Shown: one piece after another, positions 38,657 to 47,603 of the stretch | Numbering within the stretch: the first letter of the stretch is position 1 | Layout: every line of letters begins with the position of its first letter | Source of the DNA: JAOUEA01 sp963810945 | GTDB taxonomy: Bacteria > Actinomycetota > UBA4738 > HRBIN12 | Reading direction: 5' to 3' | DNA: 64,000 bases | Assembly (NCBI GenBank): GCA_963810945.1 | Contig: CAWEPI010000004.1 | Span: forward strand, 186,001 to 250,000 | Made by a program: the position numbers and the translations under genes | The notes under the pieces: model-generated | What the model was told of the DNA's origin: nothing | Database searches by the model: none | The model's input: the letters and a program-made list of their open reading frames with translations, nothing else

Positions 38657-39773
38657 ATGGGTGATCACACGGACGCGCTGCGCGACCTGCGTGAGCGCGT
38701 GCTCGCCGCGAAGGAGTTCCTTTGACGTCGAGCGCAAGCGTGCACGCGTGGTCGAGCTGGAACAGCAGGTATCCGACCCCGCGCTCTGGGACGACCCGCA
38801 GCGGGGTCAGCAGATCACGTCGAACCTCTCGCGCCTGAAGGGGGAGGTCGAGCGCTACGACGCGCTGCTCGGCCGGGTCGACGACGCGCAGGCCATGGAC
38901 GAGCTCCTGGCCGACGAGTCCGATCCGGAGCTGGAGAAGGAGCTTGCCGCGGCCGTCAGGACGCTCGAGGCCGACGTCGAGAAGCTGGAGCTGGCGGCGC
39001 TGTTGTCCGGTCCGTACGACGCCGCCGACGCGATCGCCACGATCAACGCGGGCGCGGGGGGGACGGAGAGCCAGGACTGGGCAGAGATGCTCCTGCGCAT
39101 GTACACGCGGTGGGCGGAGCGCGAGGGCTTCGAGGCCGACGTCGACGACATCCAGTACGGCGAAGAGGCGGGCATCAAGTCCGCCACGTTCACGGTGCAC
39201 GGCACGAACGTCTACGGGCTCCTTTCGGCCGAACGCGGGGTCCATCGGCTGGTCCGGATCTCGCCCTTCGACGCGCAGAAGCGCCGGCACACCTCGTTCG
39301 CCTCGCTCGACGTGATCCCGATGCTCGAGGAGGCCGACGAGGAGGACATCGAGATCCCGCCGGACGAGCTGCGGATCGACGTCTACCGCTCGTCGGGGCC
39401 GGGAGGCCAGTCCGTGAACACCACCGACTCGGCCGTGCGGATCACCCACCTCCCCACGGGGCTCGTGGCCGCGTGCCAGAACGAGCGGAGCCAGCTGCAG
39501 AACAAGGCGGTGGCCATGAGGATCCTGAAGGCGCGCCTGGCGGAGCTCGAGCGGCAGCGGCGCGACGAGGAGATGGCTTCGATCCGCGGCGAGCGCAAGG
39601 CGGTCGACTTCGGCTCGCAGATCCGCTCGTACGTGCTCGCGCCCTACCAGATGGTGAAGGATCACCGGACCGACGAAGAGGTGAGCGACCCTCAGCGGGT
39701 CCTCGACGGCGACATCGACCGGTTCATCGAGGCGGAACTCCGGCACCGTGCCTCGGTGGCGGGCGGGGCGTGA
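38657..39773 (+). CDS. prfB: Peptide chain release factor 2 with programmed +1 frameshift
   Basis: Translation from ATG 38657 reads 22 codons, MGDHTDALRDLRERVLAAKE-FL, and meets an in-frame UGA at 38723-38725. Slippage of +1 on CTT continues as DVERKRARVVELEQQVSDP to 39773, giving a 371-residue protein. The RF2 hallmarks are the stop-codon-reading SPF tripeptide (VRISPFDAQ) and the catalytic GGQ (GPGGQSVNTTDSAVRITH). RF2 ends translation at UGA and UAA, so low RF2 favours slippage and restores its level. The conserved 3' order prfB-ftsE-ftsX-smpB also supports the assignment. Confidence 0.93.
38711..38726 (+). promoter_or_regulatory. prfB recoding site AAGGAG-TTC-CTT-TGA-C
   Basis: An internal Shine-Dalgarno AAGGAG (38711-38716), a 3-nt spacer and CTTTGAC (38720-38726) reproduce the E. 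coli prfB site in sequence and spacing. The slip is from CTT to TTT. Confidence 0.9.
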
Positions 39774-39862
39774 TCGCCCCGTAGGCATGCCGGTCGCGGT
39801 GGCGGTTCCGGTGTCCCAAGGGGCCGAGTCCGACCCTCCACAGGTTCTCGAAGGGTCTCTGG

Positions 39863-39898
39863 TAGGGTGCTTGGGTTCCCCCTTCCCCGACACCCAAG
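39863..39898 (+). promoter_or_regulatory. ftsE upstream -10 box and inverted repeat
   Basis: TAGGGT (39863-39868) is a candidate -10. CTTGGGT (39870-39876) and ACCCAAG (39892-39898) form a 7-bp inverted repeat whose 3' arm contains the AAGG ribosome site of ftsE. Part of the 5' arm may be untranscribed if this -10 is used. The rest of the 132-bp gap shows no gene. Confidence 0.35.
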
Positions 39899-39905
39899 GC
39901 CAGCG

Positions 39906-40583
39906 ATGATCAGTCTTCAGCGCGTAACGAAAACCTACAAGAACGGCGTCACGGCGCTCACCGACGTCGACGTCGAGGTCGAGAAAGGTGAGTTCGTCTT
40001 CATCGTCGGCCAGTCCGGCTCCGGCAAGTCCACGATGATCCGCCTCCTGATCAAGGAGGAGGAGGCGACGAAGGGCAGCATCTACGTCGGCGGGAAGAAC
40101 CTCGGGAAGATGTCCAGCTGGGATGTCCCCAAGCTCCGTCGGAACGTCGGCACGGTCTTCCAGGACTACAAGCTCCTGCAGGACAAGACGGTGTTCGAGA
40201 ACGTCGCCTTCGCCCTGGAGGTGATCGGGAAGCCGAAGCACGTGATCGACCAGCGGGTGCCGGAGATCCTCGAGTACGTGGGGCTCGGCGACAAGCTCAA
40301 CAACTACCCGGACGAGCTCTCGGGCGGCGAGCAGCAGCGCGTGTCGATCGCGCGGGCCTGCGTGAACCGACCGCTCGTGCTGCTCGCGGACGAGCCCACG
40401 GGCAACCTGGACCCCAACACCAGCGTGGACATCATGCGGCTCCTGGACAAGGTGAACCGGATCGGCACGACCGTCGTGATGGCGACGCACGACCAGGCCA
40501 TCGTCGATGCCATGCGCAAGCGGGTCGTCGAGCTCGACAAGGGCCTGGTGGTGCGCGACCAGTCGCGCGGGGTGTACAGCTGA
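39906..40583 (+). CDS. ftsE: Cell division ATP-binding protein FtsE
   Basis: A 225-residue ABC ATPase with Walker A GQSGSGKS, signature LSGGEQQR and Walker B VLLADEPTGNLDP. MISLQRVTKTYKNGVTALTDVDVEV is a typical FtsE start. With FtsX it forms a membrane complex that activates peptidoglycan hydrolases at the septum. The ftsX start overlaps its stop (TGATG), as usual. In mycobacteria ftsE also follows prfB. Confidence 0.95.
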   Translation: MISLQRVTKTYKNGVTALTDVDVEVEKGEFVFIVGQSGSGKSTMIRLLIKEEEATKGSIYVGGKNLGKMSSWDVPKLRRNVGTVFQDYKLLQDKTVFENVAFALEVIGKPKHVIDQRVPEILEYVGLGDKLNNYPDELSGGEQQRVSIARACVNRPLVLLADEPTGNLDPNTSVDIMRLLDKVNRIGTTVVMATHDQAIVDAMRKRVVELDKGLVVRDQSRGVYS

Positions 40584-41500
40584 TGGCGCCACGCCTCGAC
40601 TACTACTTCCGCGAGACGGCCTCCGGGCTCCGGCGCAACGGCATCGTCGCCTTCGCCGCCATGTCGACGGCGTTCATCGCGCTCTTCCTGTTCGGTCTGG
40701 CGCTCCTGATCACACGCGAGTTCAACCTGGTGATCCAGGCGTGGACGGGCAACGTGCAGGTGGCCGTGTACCTGAACGACCCCGCCACGCCGGACACCGT
40801 CACCCGTCTGCAGGATCAGCTCGGGGGACTGCCGGCCGTGAAGTCCGTCGACTACTGGGACAAGCAGAAGACCTGCGATCAGTTCCACTCCCTGTTCGCG
40901 AACCAACCGACCTTCACCGAGAACGTGGACTGCGAGAAAGTGATCCCCACGTCGCTGCGGGTCACGCTCTCCGACACCACGCGATTCGACGAGGTCACGT
41001 CGGCTCTGAACTGCCGTCCCGACCCGGCGACGAACCAGATGGTGTGCGCGGCGGCGGGCGTGAAGGACGTCGCGGACTACCGAGAGGTCCTCAACCGGCT
41101 GAACGCCATCACGAAGGTGCTGAAGATCGTGCTCGGCCTTCTCGCGTTCGTGATGCTCGCGTTCGCGATCGCCCTGGTGGCGAACACGTTGAGGATGGGC
41201 ATGTTCGCGCGCCGGAAAGAGATCGGCATCATGCGGCTCGTGGGCGCCACCAACTGGCGGATCCGCGTGCCGTTCCTGATCGAAGGTCTCGCCGAGGCCC
41301 TCGTGGGCGCCGGCTTCGCGATCGCCGCGCTCTTCGTGATGAAGGTCTGGGGCATCGACAGCCTGCGCGGGCAGATCGCGTTCGTCCCGCTCGTGAAGAA
41401 CGGCGACCTGCTCATCATCGTGCCGTGGATCCTGATCGCGGCCACGCTCATCGCGATCGTCGCCGGGACCATCGGGATGCGCCGCTTCCTCGACGTCTAG
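40583..41500 (+). CDS. ftsX: Cell division protein FtsX
   Basis: A 305-residue protein with one N-terminal helix (IVAFAAMSTAFIALFLFGLALLI), a large extracytoplasmic domain with four cysteines (KTCDQF, VDCEKV, LNCRPD, MVCAAAG) that may form two disulfides, and three C-terminal helices. MGMFARRKEIGIMRLVGATNWRIRVPF is the FtsX permease signature. It transmits FtsE ATP use to wall hydrolases outside. The disulfide-type cysteines are seen in the sequence; pairing is inference. Confidence 0.94.
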   Translation: MAPRLDYYFRETASGLRRNGIVAFAAMSTAFIALFLFGLALLITREFNLVIQAWTGNVQVAVYLNDPATPDTVTRLQDQLGGLPAVKSVDYWDKQKTCDQFHSLFANQPTFTENVDCEKVIPTSLRVTLSDTTRFDEVTSALNCRPDPATNQMVCAAAGVKDVADYREVLNRLNAITKVLKIVLGLLAFVMLAFAIALVANTLRMGMFARRKEIGIMRLVGATNWRIRVPFLIEGLAEALVGAGFAIAALFVMKVWGIDSLRGQIAFVPLVKNGDLLIIVPWILIAATLIAIVAGTIGMRRFLDV

Positions 41501-41503
41501 GAT
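41498..41503 (+). promoter_or_regulatory. smpB -10 box TAGGAT overlapping the ftsX stop
   Basis: TAGGAT includes the TAG stop of ftsX and ends 7 nt before the smpB ATG, the usual leaderless spacing in this window. smpB could thus be made independently of ftsEX. Confidence 0.45.
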
Positions 41504-41510
41504 CGCGAGC

Positions 41511-41981
41511 ATGAGCCCCCGTGGTGGTGACGACGAGAAGGTGGTGGCGTCCAACCGCCGCGCCCGACACGACTACGAGATCCTCGAGACCCACGAGTGC
41601 GGGATCGTGCTGACCGGCGACGAGGTCAAGTCCCTGCGCGGCGGGCGTGCGAGCCTCACCGAGGCGTTCGCGCGGGTCCGCGGGGGCGAGATGTGGCTCG
41701 AGGGGATGCACATCCCGCCGTACGAGCAGGGTGACACGAAGCGGCATCTCCCGATGCGCCCGCGCAAGCTGCTGCTGCACCGCCGGGAGATCGAGCACCT
41801 GCGGGAGAAGCAGGACGAGCAGCGACTGGCGCTCGTGCCGATGCGCGTCTACTTCACGCACGGGATGGCGAAGGTCGAGATCGGGCTCGGCAAGGGCAAG
41901 CGGCAGTTCGAGAAGCGCCAGTCGATCGCCAAGCGCGACGCGCAGCGCGAGATGGAGCAGGCCGCCGGTCGCCGCCGCTGA
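41511..41981 (+). CDS. smpB: SsrA-binding protein SmpB
   Basis: A 156-residue SmpB: VVASNRRARHDYEILETHECGIVLTGDEVKSLRGGRASL, MHIPPYEQG, RPRKLLLHRREI and VYFTHGMAKVEIGLGKGKRQFEKRQSIAKRD. It binds tmRNA and delivers it to stalled ribosomes. The ssrA gene begins 66 bp downstream on the same strand, so protein and RNA partner lie side by side. Confidence 0.96.
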   Translation: MSPRGGDDEKVVASNRRARHDYEILETHECGIVLTGDEVKSLRGGRASLTEAFARVRGGEMWLEGMHIPPYEQGDTKRHLPMRPRKLLLHRREIEHLREKQDEQRLALVPMRVYFTHGMAKVEIGLGKGKRQFEKRQSIAKRDAQREMEQAAGRRR

Positions 41982-42021
41982 CCGGGAGCACCGACGCTCA
42001 AGGCTCGTCCGGCCGTCGCCG

Positions 42022-42027
42022 TATACT
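42022..42027 (+). promoter_or_regulatory. ssrA -10 box TATACT
   Basis: TATACT lies 20 nt before the mature tmRNA 5' end. No good -35 is visible. A short 5' leader would be removed by RNase P. Confidence 0.5.
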
Positions 42028-42046
42028 TCCTTGGACAACTGCATAT

Positions 42047-42397
42047 GGGGGTGTACTGGCTTCGACCTGGACGTGCTTCGTCTGGGGGAAGCGGGCCGTG
42101 ATCCCGGATGTCACGTTAAACGCCGGACCAAACACAAGCGCCAACGACAATTACGCGCTCGCTGCCTAACTAGTTAGGCAGCCGCCCCCCTCGGGCCGCC
42201 TGCGACCGAGGGATGGGCGTCGTGAGCAGGCTCACTTCTACGGTTCCGTCCGGGGGCCGCTGAGGGACATCGCACCCGGGCTGGGCGAAGGGTCCTCCGC
42301 CGGTGGGAGCCCCGAGCCGAGATCTCACCACCTGGCTGCGCCCGGAGAAGCCCCAGACGGTCGCCTAGGGACGCGGGTTCGATTCCCGCCACCTCCA
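42047..42397 (+). ncRNA. ssrA: Transfer-messenger RNA (tmRNA)
   Basis: The 5' GGGGGTG pairs with 3' CACCTCC (42390-42396) to form the acceptor stem. The T arm GCGGGTTCGATTCCCGC and the 5' TACTGGCTTCGAC are diagnostic. The tag frame 42122-42169 reads AGPNTSANDNYALAA then TAA, if GCC 42122 is the resume codon; the YALAA end is the protease signal. The tag stop lies in a perfect palindrome (42161-42182), the hairpin after the mRNA-like part. CCA is not encoded. The last 73 bp overlap, antisense, the 3' end of the cyclase gene. Confidence 0.93.
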
Positions 42398-45300
42398 CGA
42401 GCGCCGATCACAGGATCGGTGCGTCCCGCGATGCCGAGGCGCGCGAGCAGGGCCTCAGCCCGGGACCTGTCCGTTCCGGGGTCCCCGCCCACCGCCTCCA
42501 GGCATCGCACGCGTCCCGCGAGCGCGTAGGCCTGTTCGGGGAGTCCACCCCAGCGTTCCCACGCTTCGGCGAGACTCGCATATCGCTCGGCGGCCTCGGC
42601 GTGGGCGCCGGCGGCCTCGACGAGGCGTGCACGGCAGGCATCGACCGCGAGGCGCGTCCTCGGCGTGTACAGGGGACGATCGCTCAGCAGCTCCGCGCCT
42701 TCATCCGCCCTTCCTGCGATCACCGCCGCCTCGATCGCCTCCGGGAGTTGGATCTCGCGGTACTCGGCAGGGGCCTCGGCGGTGGCGCGGTCGAACTCGC
42801 GGATCAGGTCGAGCGCGGCGTCGGGCTCGCCGACCCCGGCCTCGATCAGCGCCCCCACCGAGAGCGCGGGAGCGAGGACCTGAAGGTCCTCGATCTGGCG
42901 GGCGAGCGGCAAGAACCGCTCCATCGCCCGGCGCGCCTGCGTGAACGAGCGCCGATGGGCGAGGATCCGGCCCTGATAGGTGGCTGCCACGCTCGACACC
43001 TGGGTGTCGCCGTGACGTTCGGCCCAGTCCTCGAGGGCCTCGGCCTCGAGCAGGATCTCGTCCCAGCGGCCGGCGTCGAAGAGCGGCCACAGCCGCTCGG
43101 CACGGCCCCACATCTCCTGGGGCTCGAGCCCGCGGCTGCGACTCATCGCGACGCCCTCGTCGTTCATGGCGAGGGCCGCCGCCGGGCCCTCGTTCCACCC
43201 GACCCACTCCGCCAGGTACGACAACGAGGTCGCGACCTGCATCCCTTCGCCGCCTTCCCGGGCCACACGCACGGCCTCCCGCAGGTCCTCGAGCCCGCGC
43301 TCGTCGCCGACCTCGCAGAGGGCGTTCCCGCGCAGGTGCAGCGCCATCAACGTCGTGTCGGGCGTCCGAGGGATCGACAGGGCGCGCTCCGCCCACCGCA
43401 GGGACTCGTCGGAGCGGCCCGCGAACATCTCGACCTCCGATCGGCAGGCGTAGAGGTTGGCGAGCACCGGGCCGGGTTCGTCCACCTCCTCCAAGAGGTC
43501 GACCGCCCGGTCGAGGATCTCCTGGGCCTCGGTCGTGTCTCCCTGGAGGCTCAGCTGCGCGTAGAGGCGACGCATGGCCTTGCCGGCGGCCTCACGGTCG
43601 CCGTCGCCGAGCGCCAGCCGCAGCGCCTCGCGGTATGCGGTCACGGCCTGTTCCGACGTCACCTTGCCGGCGCGCCACGCCAGGCTCGTCGCCAGACGGA
43701 GCAGCTCGGCGCGGCCGTGTCCCTCGGCGGGCACGAGGTCGAGCGCGCGCGCGTAGTAGTCGGCCGCCTGCCCGGCATCCAGGGCGGTCTGGCGCTCGGC
43801 CGCGCGCACCAGCAGGCGGAGCGCGCGCTCCTCCAGGGCGGGGACGTCCTCGTCCAGCCCGGCTGCGCGCGCCAGGTCGAGCGCACGCGTGGCGTGGAAG
43901 GCGAGGAGGTCGGGGAGGTCGGGCGCCCGGCTGGTGGTGCCGTGCTCGAGCCACTCGGAAGCTCGCAGGTGCCCCCGCGCGCGGACGCCGCGGGGGAGCT
44001 GTCCGTAGGCGACGTCGCGGATCAACCCGTGGGCGAACCCGAACTCCTGCTCCCCGTCGACGGTCGAGGAGGCCAGGCGGCGGATCATCCCGCGGCGCTG
44101 GAGCTCACGGAGCGACGCCTCGACGTCGACGGCCGCGGGGTCGAGGGCCGCGAGGGCGCCGGGCCAGAACCGGTCGCCGATCACGCTGGCGTGGTGCACC
44201 AGCGATCGTTGCGCCGGCGTGAGCGCATCGAGACGAGCCGCGATGAGTCCCTGGACGGTGTCGGGGACGTCGACGGCGTCGCGGGCCCTCGCGCCGCGGG
44301 TGTCCCGCGTGATGCCGCGGTCCTCGAGCATGTGCACGAACTCGCGGGCATAGAGCGGGTTGCCGCCGGCGCGCTCCATCAGTCCGGCGCGCACGTCCGG
44401 CGGCAGGACCGAGCGCACGAGCAGCGAACCCAGGAGATCCTGCATCTCGCCCTCGCTGAGGGGCGAGAGCGAGATGACCGTGGCGTCGGGCTTGGCACCC
44501 CACGACGGGTGGTCGGAGAACAGCTCCGGGCGCGTCGTCGCCACCACCAACAGCGAGACGTCGGCGCCGGCGTCCGTGAGGGTGCTGAGGAACGCCAGCA
44601 TCGGCTCGTCGGCCCAGTGGAGATCCTCGATGACGAGCACCATCGGACGACGCAGCGCCTGGGCCTCCAGGAAGCGGATCCACGCGGTGAAGAGCTCGTC
44701 ACGACTCGCGGTGGCGTCCGCGACCGCGTCGCCCATCCCGACGAGCGGGGCGAGCCGGCCACTGAGCCAGGCTCTGTCGTCGGCGCCCAGCGCGAGATCA
44801 TCCAGGGCGCGTCTGGAGCTTCCCGGCGACGATCCCGCGATCGTCGGACGGCTCGACCCCGATCGCGGCGCGCACCACCTCCTCCAACGCCGCGAACGTG
44901 ATGGACTCTCCGTAGGGCAGGCACCGGCCGCGGAACCACGCGACGGATTCCTCACCTCCGCGGACGTGGTCGCCGAGATCGGCCACCAGGCGCGACTTGC
45001 CGATCCCGGGCTCGCCCACGATCGTGACGAGGTGCACGCACCGGTCGCGCTCGATGCGCGCGAGCAGGTCGCGCAGGGCGAGCCGTTCGCGCTCGCGTCC
45101 GACGAACGGAGGCGGATCGTCCTCGTCGCGCTCCGGGATCGCGTGCTGCAACGAACCGGCGAGCCACACGGCGACGGGCTCCGCCTTCCCCTTCACGCTC
45201 ACGGGCTCCATCGCCTCGAACGCCACGATGCCTCGGGTGGAGCGCTCCGTCGCCTCGCCCACGACCACGCCCCCCACCGGGGCGACCCCCTGGAGGCGCG

Positions 45301-45859
45301 AGGCCGTGTTCACCACGTCGCCCGCCACGTTCTCCCCGACCTGGGGTCCTGTGGCGAAGGTCACGATCGCCTCGCCCGTGTTGACCGCCACCCGCACCGG
45401 CATCTGCATCCGCGAGACGCGTTCGCGGATCGCGAGCGCGGCGCGGACCGCCCGCTCGGCGTCGTCCTCGTGCGCGATCGGAGCGCCGAAGACCCCCATC
45501 GCGGCGTCGCCGATGAACTTGTCCAGGGTTCCGCCGAACCGCTCGATCTCCTCCTTGGCGAGCTCGTGGAAGGGCAGGAGGATGCGCCGCACGTCCTCGG
45601 GGTCGGCTCGGTCGGATCGCTGGGTGAACCCCGCGAGATCCGCGAAGACGATCGTCACGAGGCGGCGTTCCTCCGACGGCGCCGAGGGTGCGGGTGCGTC
45701 ATCGCCGAGGCGGGTCCCGCACTCCGGGCAGAAGCGGGCACGCAGCTCCACGGACGCGCCGCACGCCGGGCACGTGCGGGCGAGACGCGTGCCGCACGAC
45801 GAGCAGAACCGGGCCGCGTCGTCGTTCGGCGCGCCGCAGGAGGGGCACTCGAGCGCCAC
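42325..45859 (-). CDS. Zinc-ribbon/adenylate cyclase/STAND ATPase/TPR regulator (frameshifted)
   Basis: After repair this is about 1177 residues. Residues 1-50 hold two zinc ribbons (CPSCGAP..CSSCGTR, CPACGAS..CPECGTR). Residues 65-240 are a class III nucleotidyl cyclase: metal Asp in FADLAGFT and GDAAMGVFG, Lys in DKFIGD, Asn/Arg in VVNTASRLQ. Residues 265-600 are an AAA/STAND ATPase (GEPGIGKS, VLVIEDLHWAD). The rest is helical TPR-like repeat. The frame breaks at about 44815 (KLQ to ALDDLALGADD; one extra base). The last codons run into tmRNA antisense and are unlikely to be conserved. A leaderless -10 precedes the GTG. It probably senses an unknown signal. Confidence 0.82.
42401..42422 (+). 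terminator. ssrA terminator hairpin
   Basis: GCGCCGATC-ACAG-GATCGGTGC forms a 9-bp stem (one G-T pair) 4 nt after the tmRNA end. It has no T run and lies inside the opposite-strand cyclase gene. Confidence 0.5.
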
Positions 45860-45865
45860 CCGGCG

Positions 45866-45871
45866 AGTGTA
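45866..45871 (-). promoter_or_regulatory. -10 box TACACT, leaderless promoter
   Basis: On the minus strand TACACT ends 6 nt before the GTG at 45859. It allows the cyclase gene to be transcribed separately from the aconitase X pair upstream. Confidence 0.5.
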
Positions 45872-45899
45872 TCGAGGGGGGACGGCGTTCGCGGCCGCG

Positions 45900-46316
45900 T
45901 CAGGGCCGCGCGATCGAGGCCCCTGCGGGACCCGCCTGCACCGTCACGTCGATGCCCGAGACCAGGGCGCCGTAGGTGGCGGCGTCCGCCACGACCACCG
46001 GGACGGCTTCGGCGTAGAGCTCCCACGCCACCAGCGACCCGAGCGCGAGGATCGGGTCGGCTTCCAGCAGCACGATCGCGGCCGGCCCCGTCCCGGCGCG
46101 GATCGCCTCTGCCAGGACGTAGGAGCTCGAGCTCGACCCACGACCGGTGGGCATCACCAGCACCCGTCCGGTCGTCACCGCCCCCGTCTGAGGGTGATGC
46201 GGATCGATCACCCGACCGTCGCTCGGATCGAGCCCGCCCCACAGGCTCAGGGGATCGTCGAGCACGAGCACGCGGCCATGGGCCCTGCCGGGTGCGAGCG
46301 TCCGGATCTCAGCCAC
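45900..46316 (-). CDS. Aconitase X small (swivel) subunit
   Basis: A 138-residue DUF126 protein: LAPGRAHGRVLVLDDPLSLWGGLDP, the active-site serine loop PTGRGSSSSSYVL (about residues 56-68) and AIVLLEADPILALGSLVA. It is the swivelling domain of aconitase X enzymes, which join with the large subunit to dehydrate a hydroxyacid. GTG 46316 overlaps the large-subunit stop by 8 bp and is preferred over GTG 46334. Known family reactions are phosphomevalonate dehydration (archaeal) and cis-3-hydroxyproline dehydration (bacterial); neither can be chosen here. Confidence 0.82.
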   Translation of the reverse strand: MAEIRTLAPGRAHGRVLVLDDPLSLWGGLDPSDGRVIDPHHPQTGAVTTGRVLVMPTGRGSSSSSYVLAEAIRAGTGPAAIVLLEADPILALGSLVAWELYAEAVPVVVADAATYGALVSGIDVTVQAGPAGASIARP

Positions 46317-47571
46317 CCCACGAGCCCTCGTCACGCACCAATCGCCCCTCGACGCCGCTGTTCACGCACTCGGTGAGCGTCCCGAAGGCCACGGCGAAGC
46401 CGAGGTTCGCCGGCGCGTACCACGCCCACTTGCCGGAGTTCGTCATCACCGGACCATCCGTCCCGCGGATCACCGGCGTGATGTACGTGCAGGTGTCGGT
46501 GATCACCGTGATCCCTGCTCGCGACAGGGAGGCGGTCACGCCGCGTCGTTCCGCCTCGGCGAGGACGTCGCGCCCGGTGTTCGCGTAGAACGGCACGTCC
46601 ATCGCGAGGCCGTCCGTCAACGAGGCGAGGCGTTCGAGCTCCGCCAGGGAGCAATGAGGGGTCCCGACGCTGACGGCGCCCAGGGGGGCGCCGGGCGCCA
46701 CGCTCCCCAACTCGTCCCTGGCGGCGCGCAGATCGTCGGCGCCGAGGGTGACGTCGATCTGAGGCGGGGACCCTCCCGTCGCGTCGGCGAGGGTCGGTGC
46801 CTCCGGCGTGATCCCCACGGCGTGGAACATCGCGACCGACCCGGACGCGGCCGCGGCCGCACCCAGCGCCTTGAGGTGATCCTCGGTCGCGTCGGGGGGG
46901 AGGCCCGTGAGCGCCGGGATCAGCGTGCCCGTCGCCTCGCCCACGACGTGGCCTACGGCGGCGAAGCCCGCCGGATCCTCCAACGACGTGGCGGGCACCC
47001 CTTCGAGGCGGAACACCGCGCCTGCGCGTCGTCCCGCATCGAGATGAAGGCCGGCCGCGGGCGCCCGTCCCGTGAGGGCGCAGCAGATGTCGATGAAGTC
47101 GCCGTAGCGCTCCGTCCGTGCCCCCAGGACGGAGTTGCAGAACACGATCGCGTTGGACTCTGCCCAGGCCACGTGCGCCCCGAACGCCGGTCGATCGGGG
47201 AGTTGGTAGGGCGCGCAGGTCCACGTGGGGCGACATCCCATCGCGACGTAGGCGTCCATGAGGGCTCGCGCCTCGACCGTCGTGGCGGGATCGAGCCGCA
47301 CCAGCTCGGGGTGGAGCAGGTCCAGCGAGGAGACGTTCAGCGTGGTGGGCACGGCCACGTGCCCACCGCCGTCGAGCAGCCGCCTCGCGAAGTCGAGGCC
47401 CGCCGGTCCGTGGTACAGGCACCCGTCGATGTGGGCCCCCTCCACGTCGAGGAGGCGGTCCGCCCCCATCACCTCAGCCATCGCGCAGACGAGGCGGGTC
47501 GCGAGGCGGAGGGCCTCCCCGCGCGATCCGTGAAGGGCCGCGCGGTCCTCGGGGGTGAGCTCCAGGGGCAT
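46309..47571 (-). CDS. Aconitase X catalytic (large) subunit
   Basis: A 420-residue DUF521 protein: VEGAHIDGCLYHGPAGLDFARRL, TWTCAPYQ, AESNAIVFCNSVLGARTERYGD, VGTPHCSLAELERL and DTCTYITPVI. Cysteines at about 119, 307 and 361 are candidates for the iron-sulfur cluster. NSGKWAWYAPANLGFAVAFGTLTECV near the end is typical of the family. Together with the adjacent swivel subunit it forms a two-subunit dehydratase. No proline-catabolic or mevalonate gene is nearby to indicate the substrate. Confidence 0.87.
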   Translation of the reverse strand: MPLELTPEDRAALHGSRGEALRLATRLVCAMAEVMGADRLLDVEGAHIDGCLYHGPAGLDFARRLLDGGGHVAVPTTLNVSSLDLLHPELVRLDPATTVEARALMDAYVAMGCRPTWTCAPYQLPDRPAFGAHVAWAESNAIVFCNSVLGARTERYGDFIDICCALTGRAPAAGLHLDAGRRAGAVFRLEGVPATSLEDPAGFAAVGHVVGEATGTLIPALTGLPPDATEDHLKALGAAAAASGSVAMFHAVGITPEAPTLADATGGSPPQIDVTLGADDLRAARDELGSVAPGAPLGAVSVGTPHCSLAELERLASLTDGLAMDVPFYANTGRDVLAEAERRGVTASLSRAGITVITDTCTYITPVIRGTDGPVMTNSGKWAWYAPANLGFAVAFGTLTECVNSGVEGRLVRDEGSWGG

Positions 47572-47591
47572 CGGAGCGCATCATGGCACGC

Positions 47592-47597
47592 CATACT
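47592..47597 (+). promoter_or_regulatory. -10 box CATACT, leaderless promoter
   Basis: CATACT ends 6 nt before ATG 47604 and excludes the longer start at 47583. Only 32 bp separate this gene from the divergent aconitase X gene. Confidence 0.45.
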
Positions 47598-47603
47598 GCG
47601 CCG

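Noticed and set aside
38657..38725. prfB as a pseudogene with a premature TGA
   Set aside because: The stop lies in a textbook RF2 recoding site with correctly spaced internal ribosome-binding sequence; the rest of the gene is intact.
42174..42398. Minus-strand frame starting MEVAGIEPASLGD
   Set aside because: This is the reverse complement of the tmRNA T arm and 3' region, a well-known spurious ORF next to tRNA-like genes.
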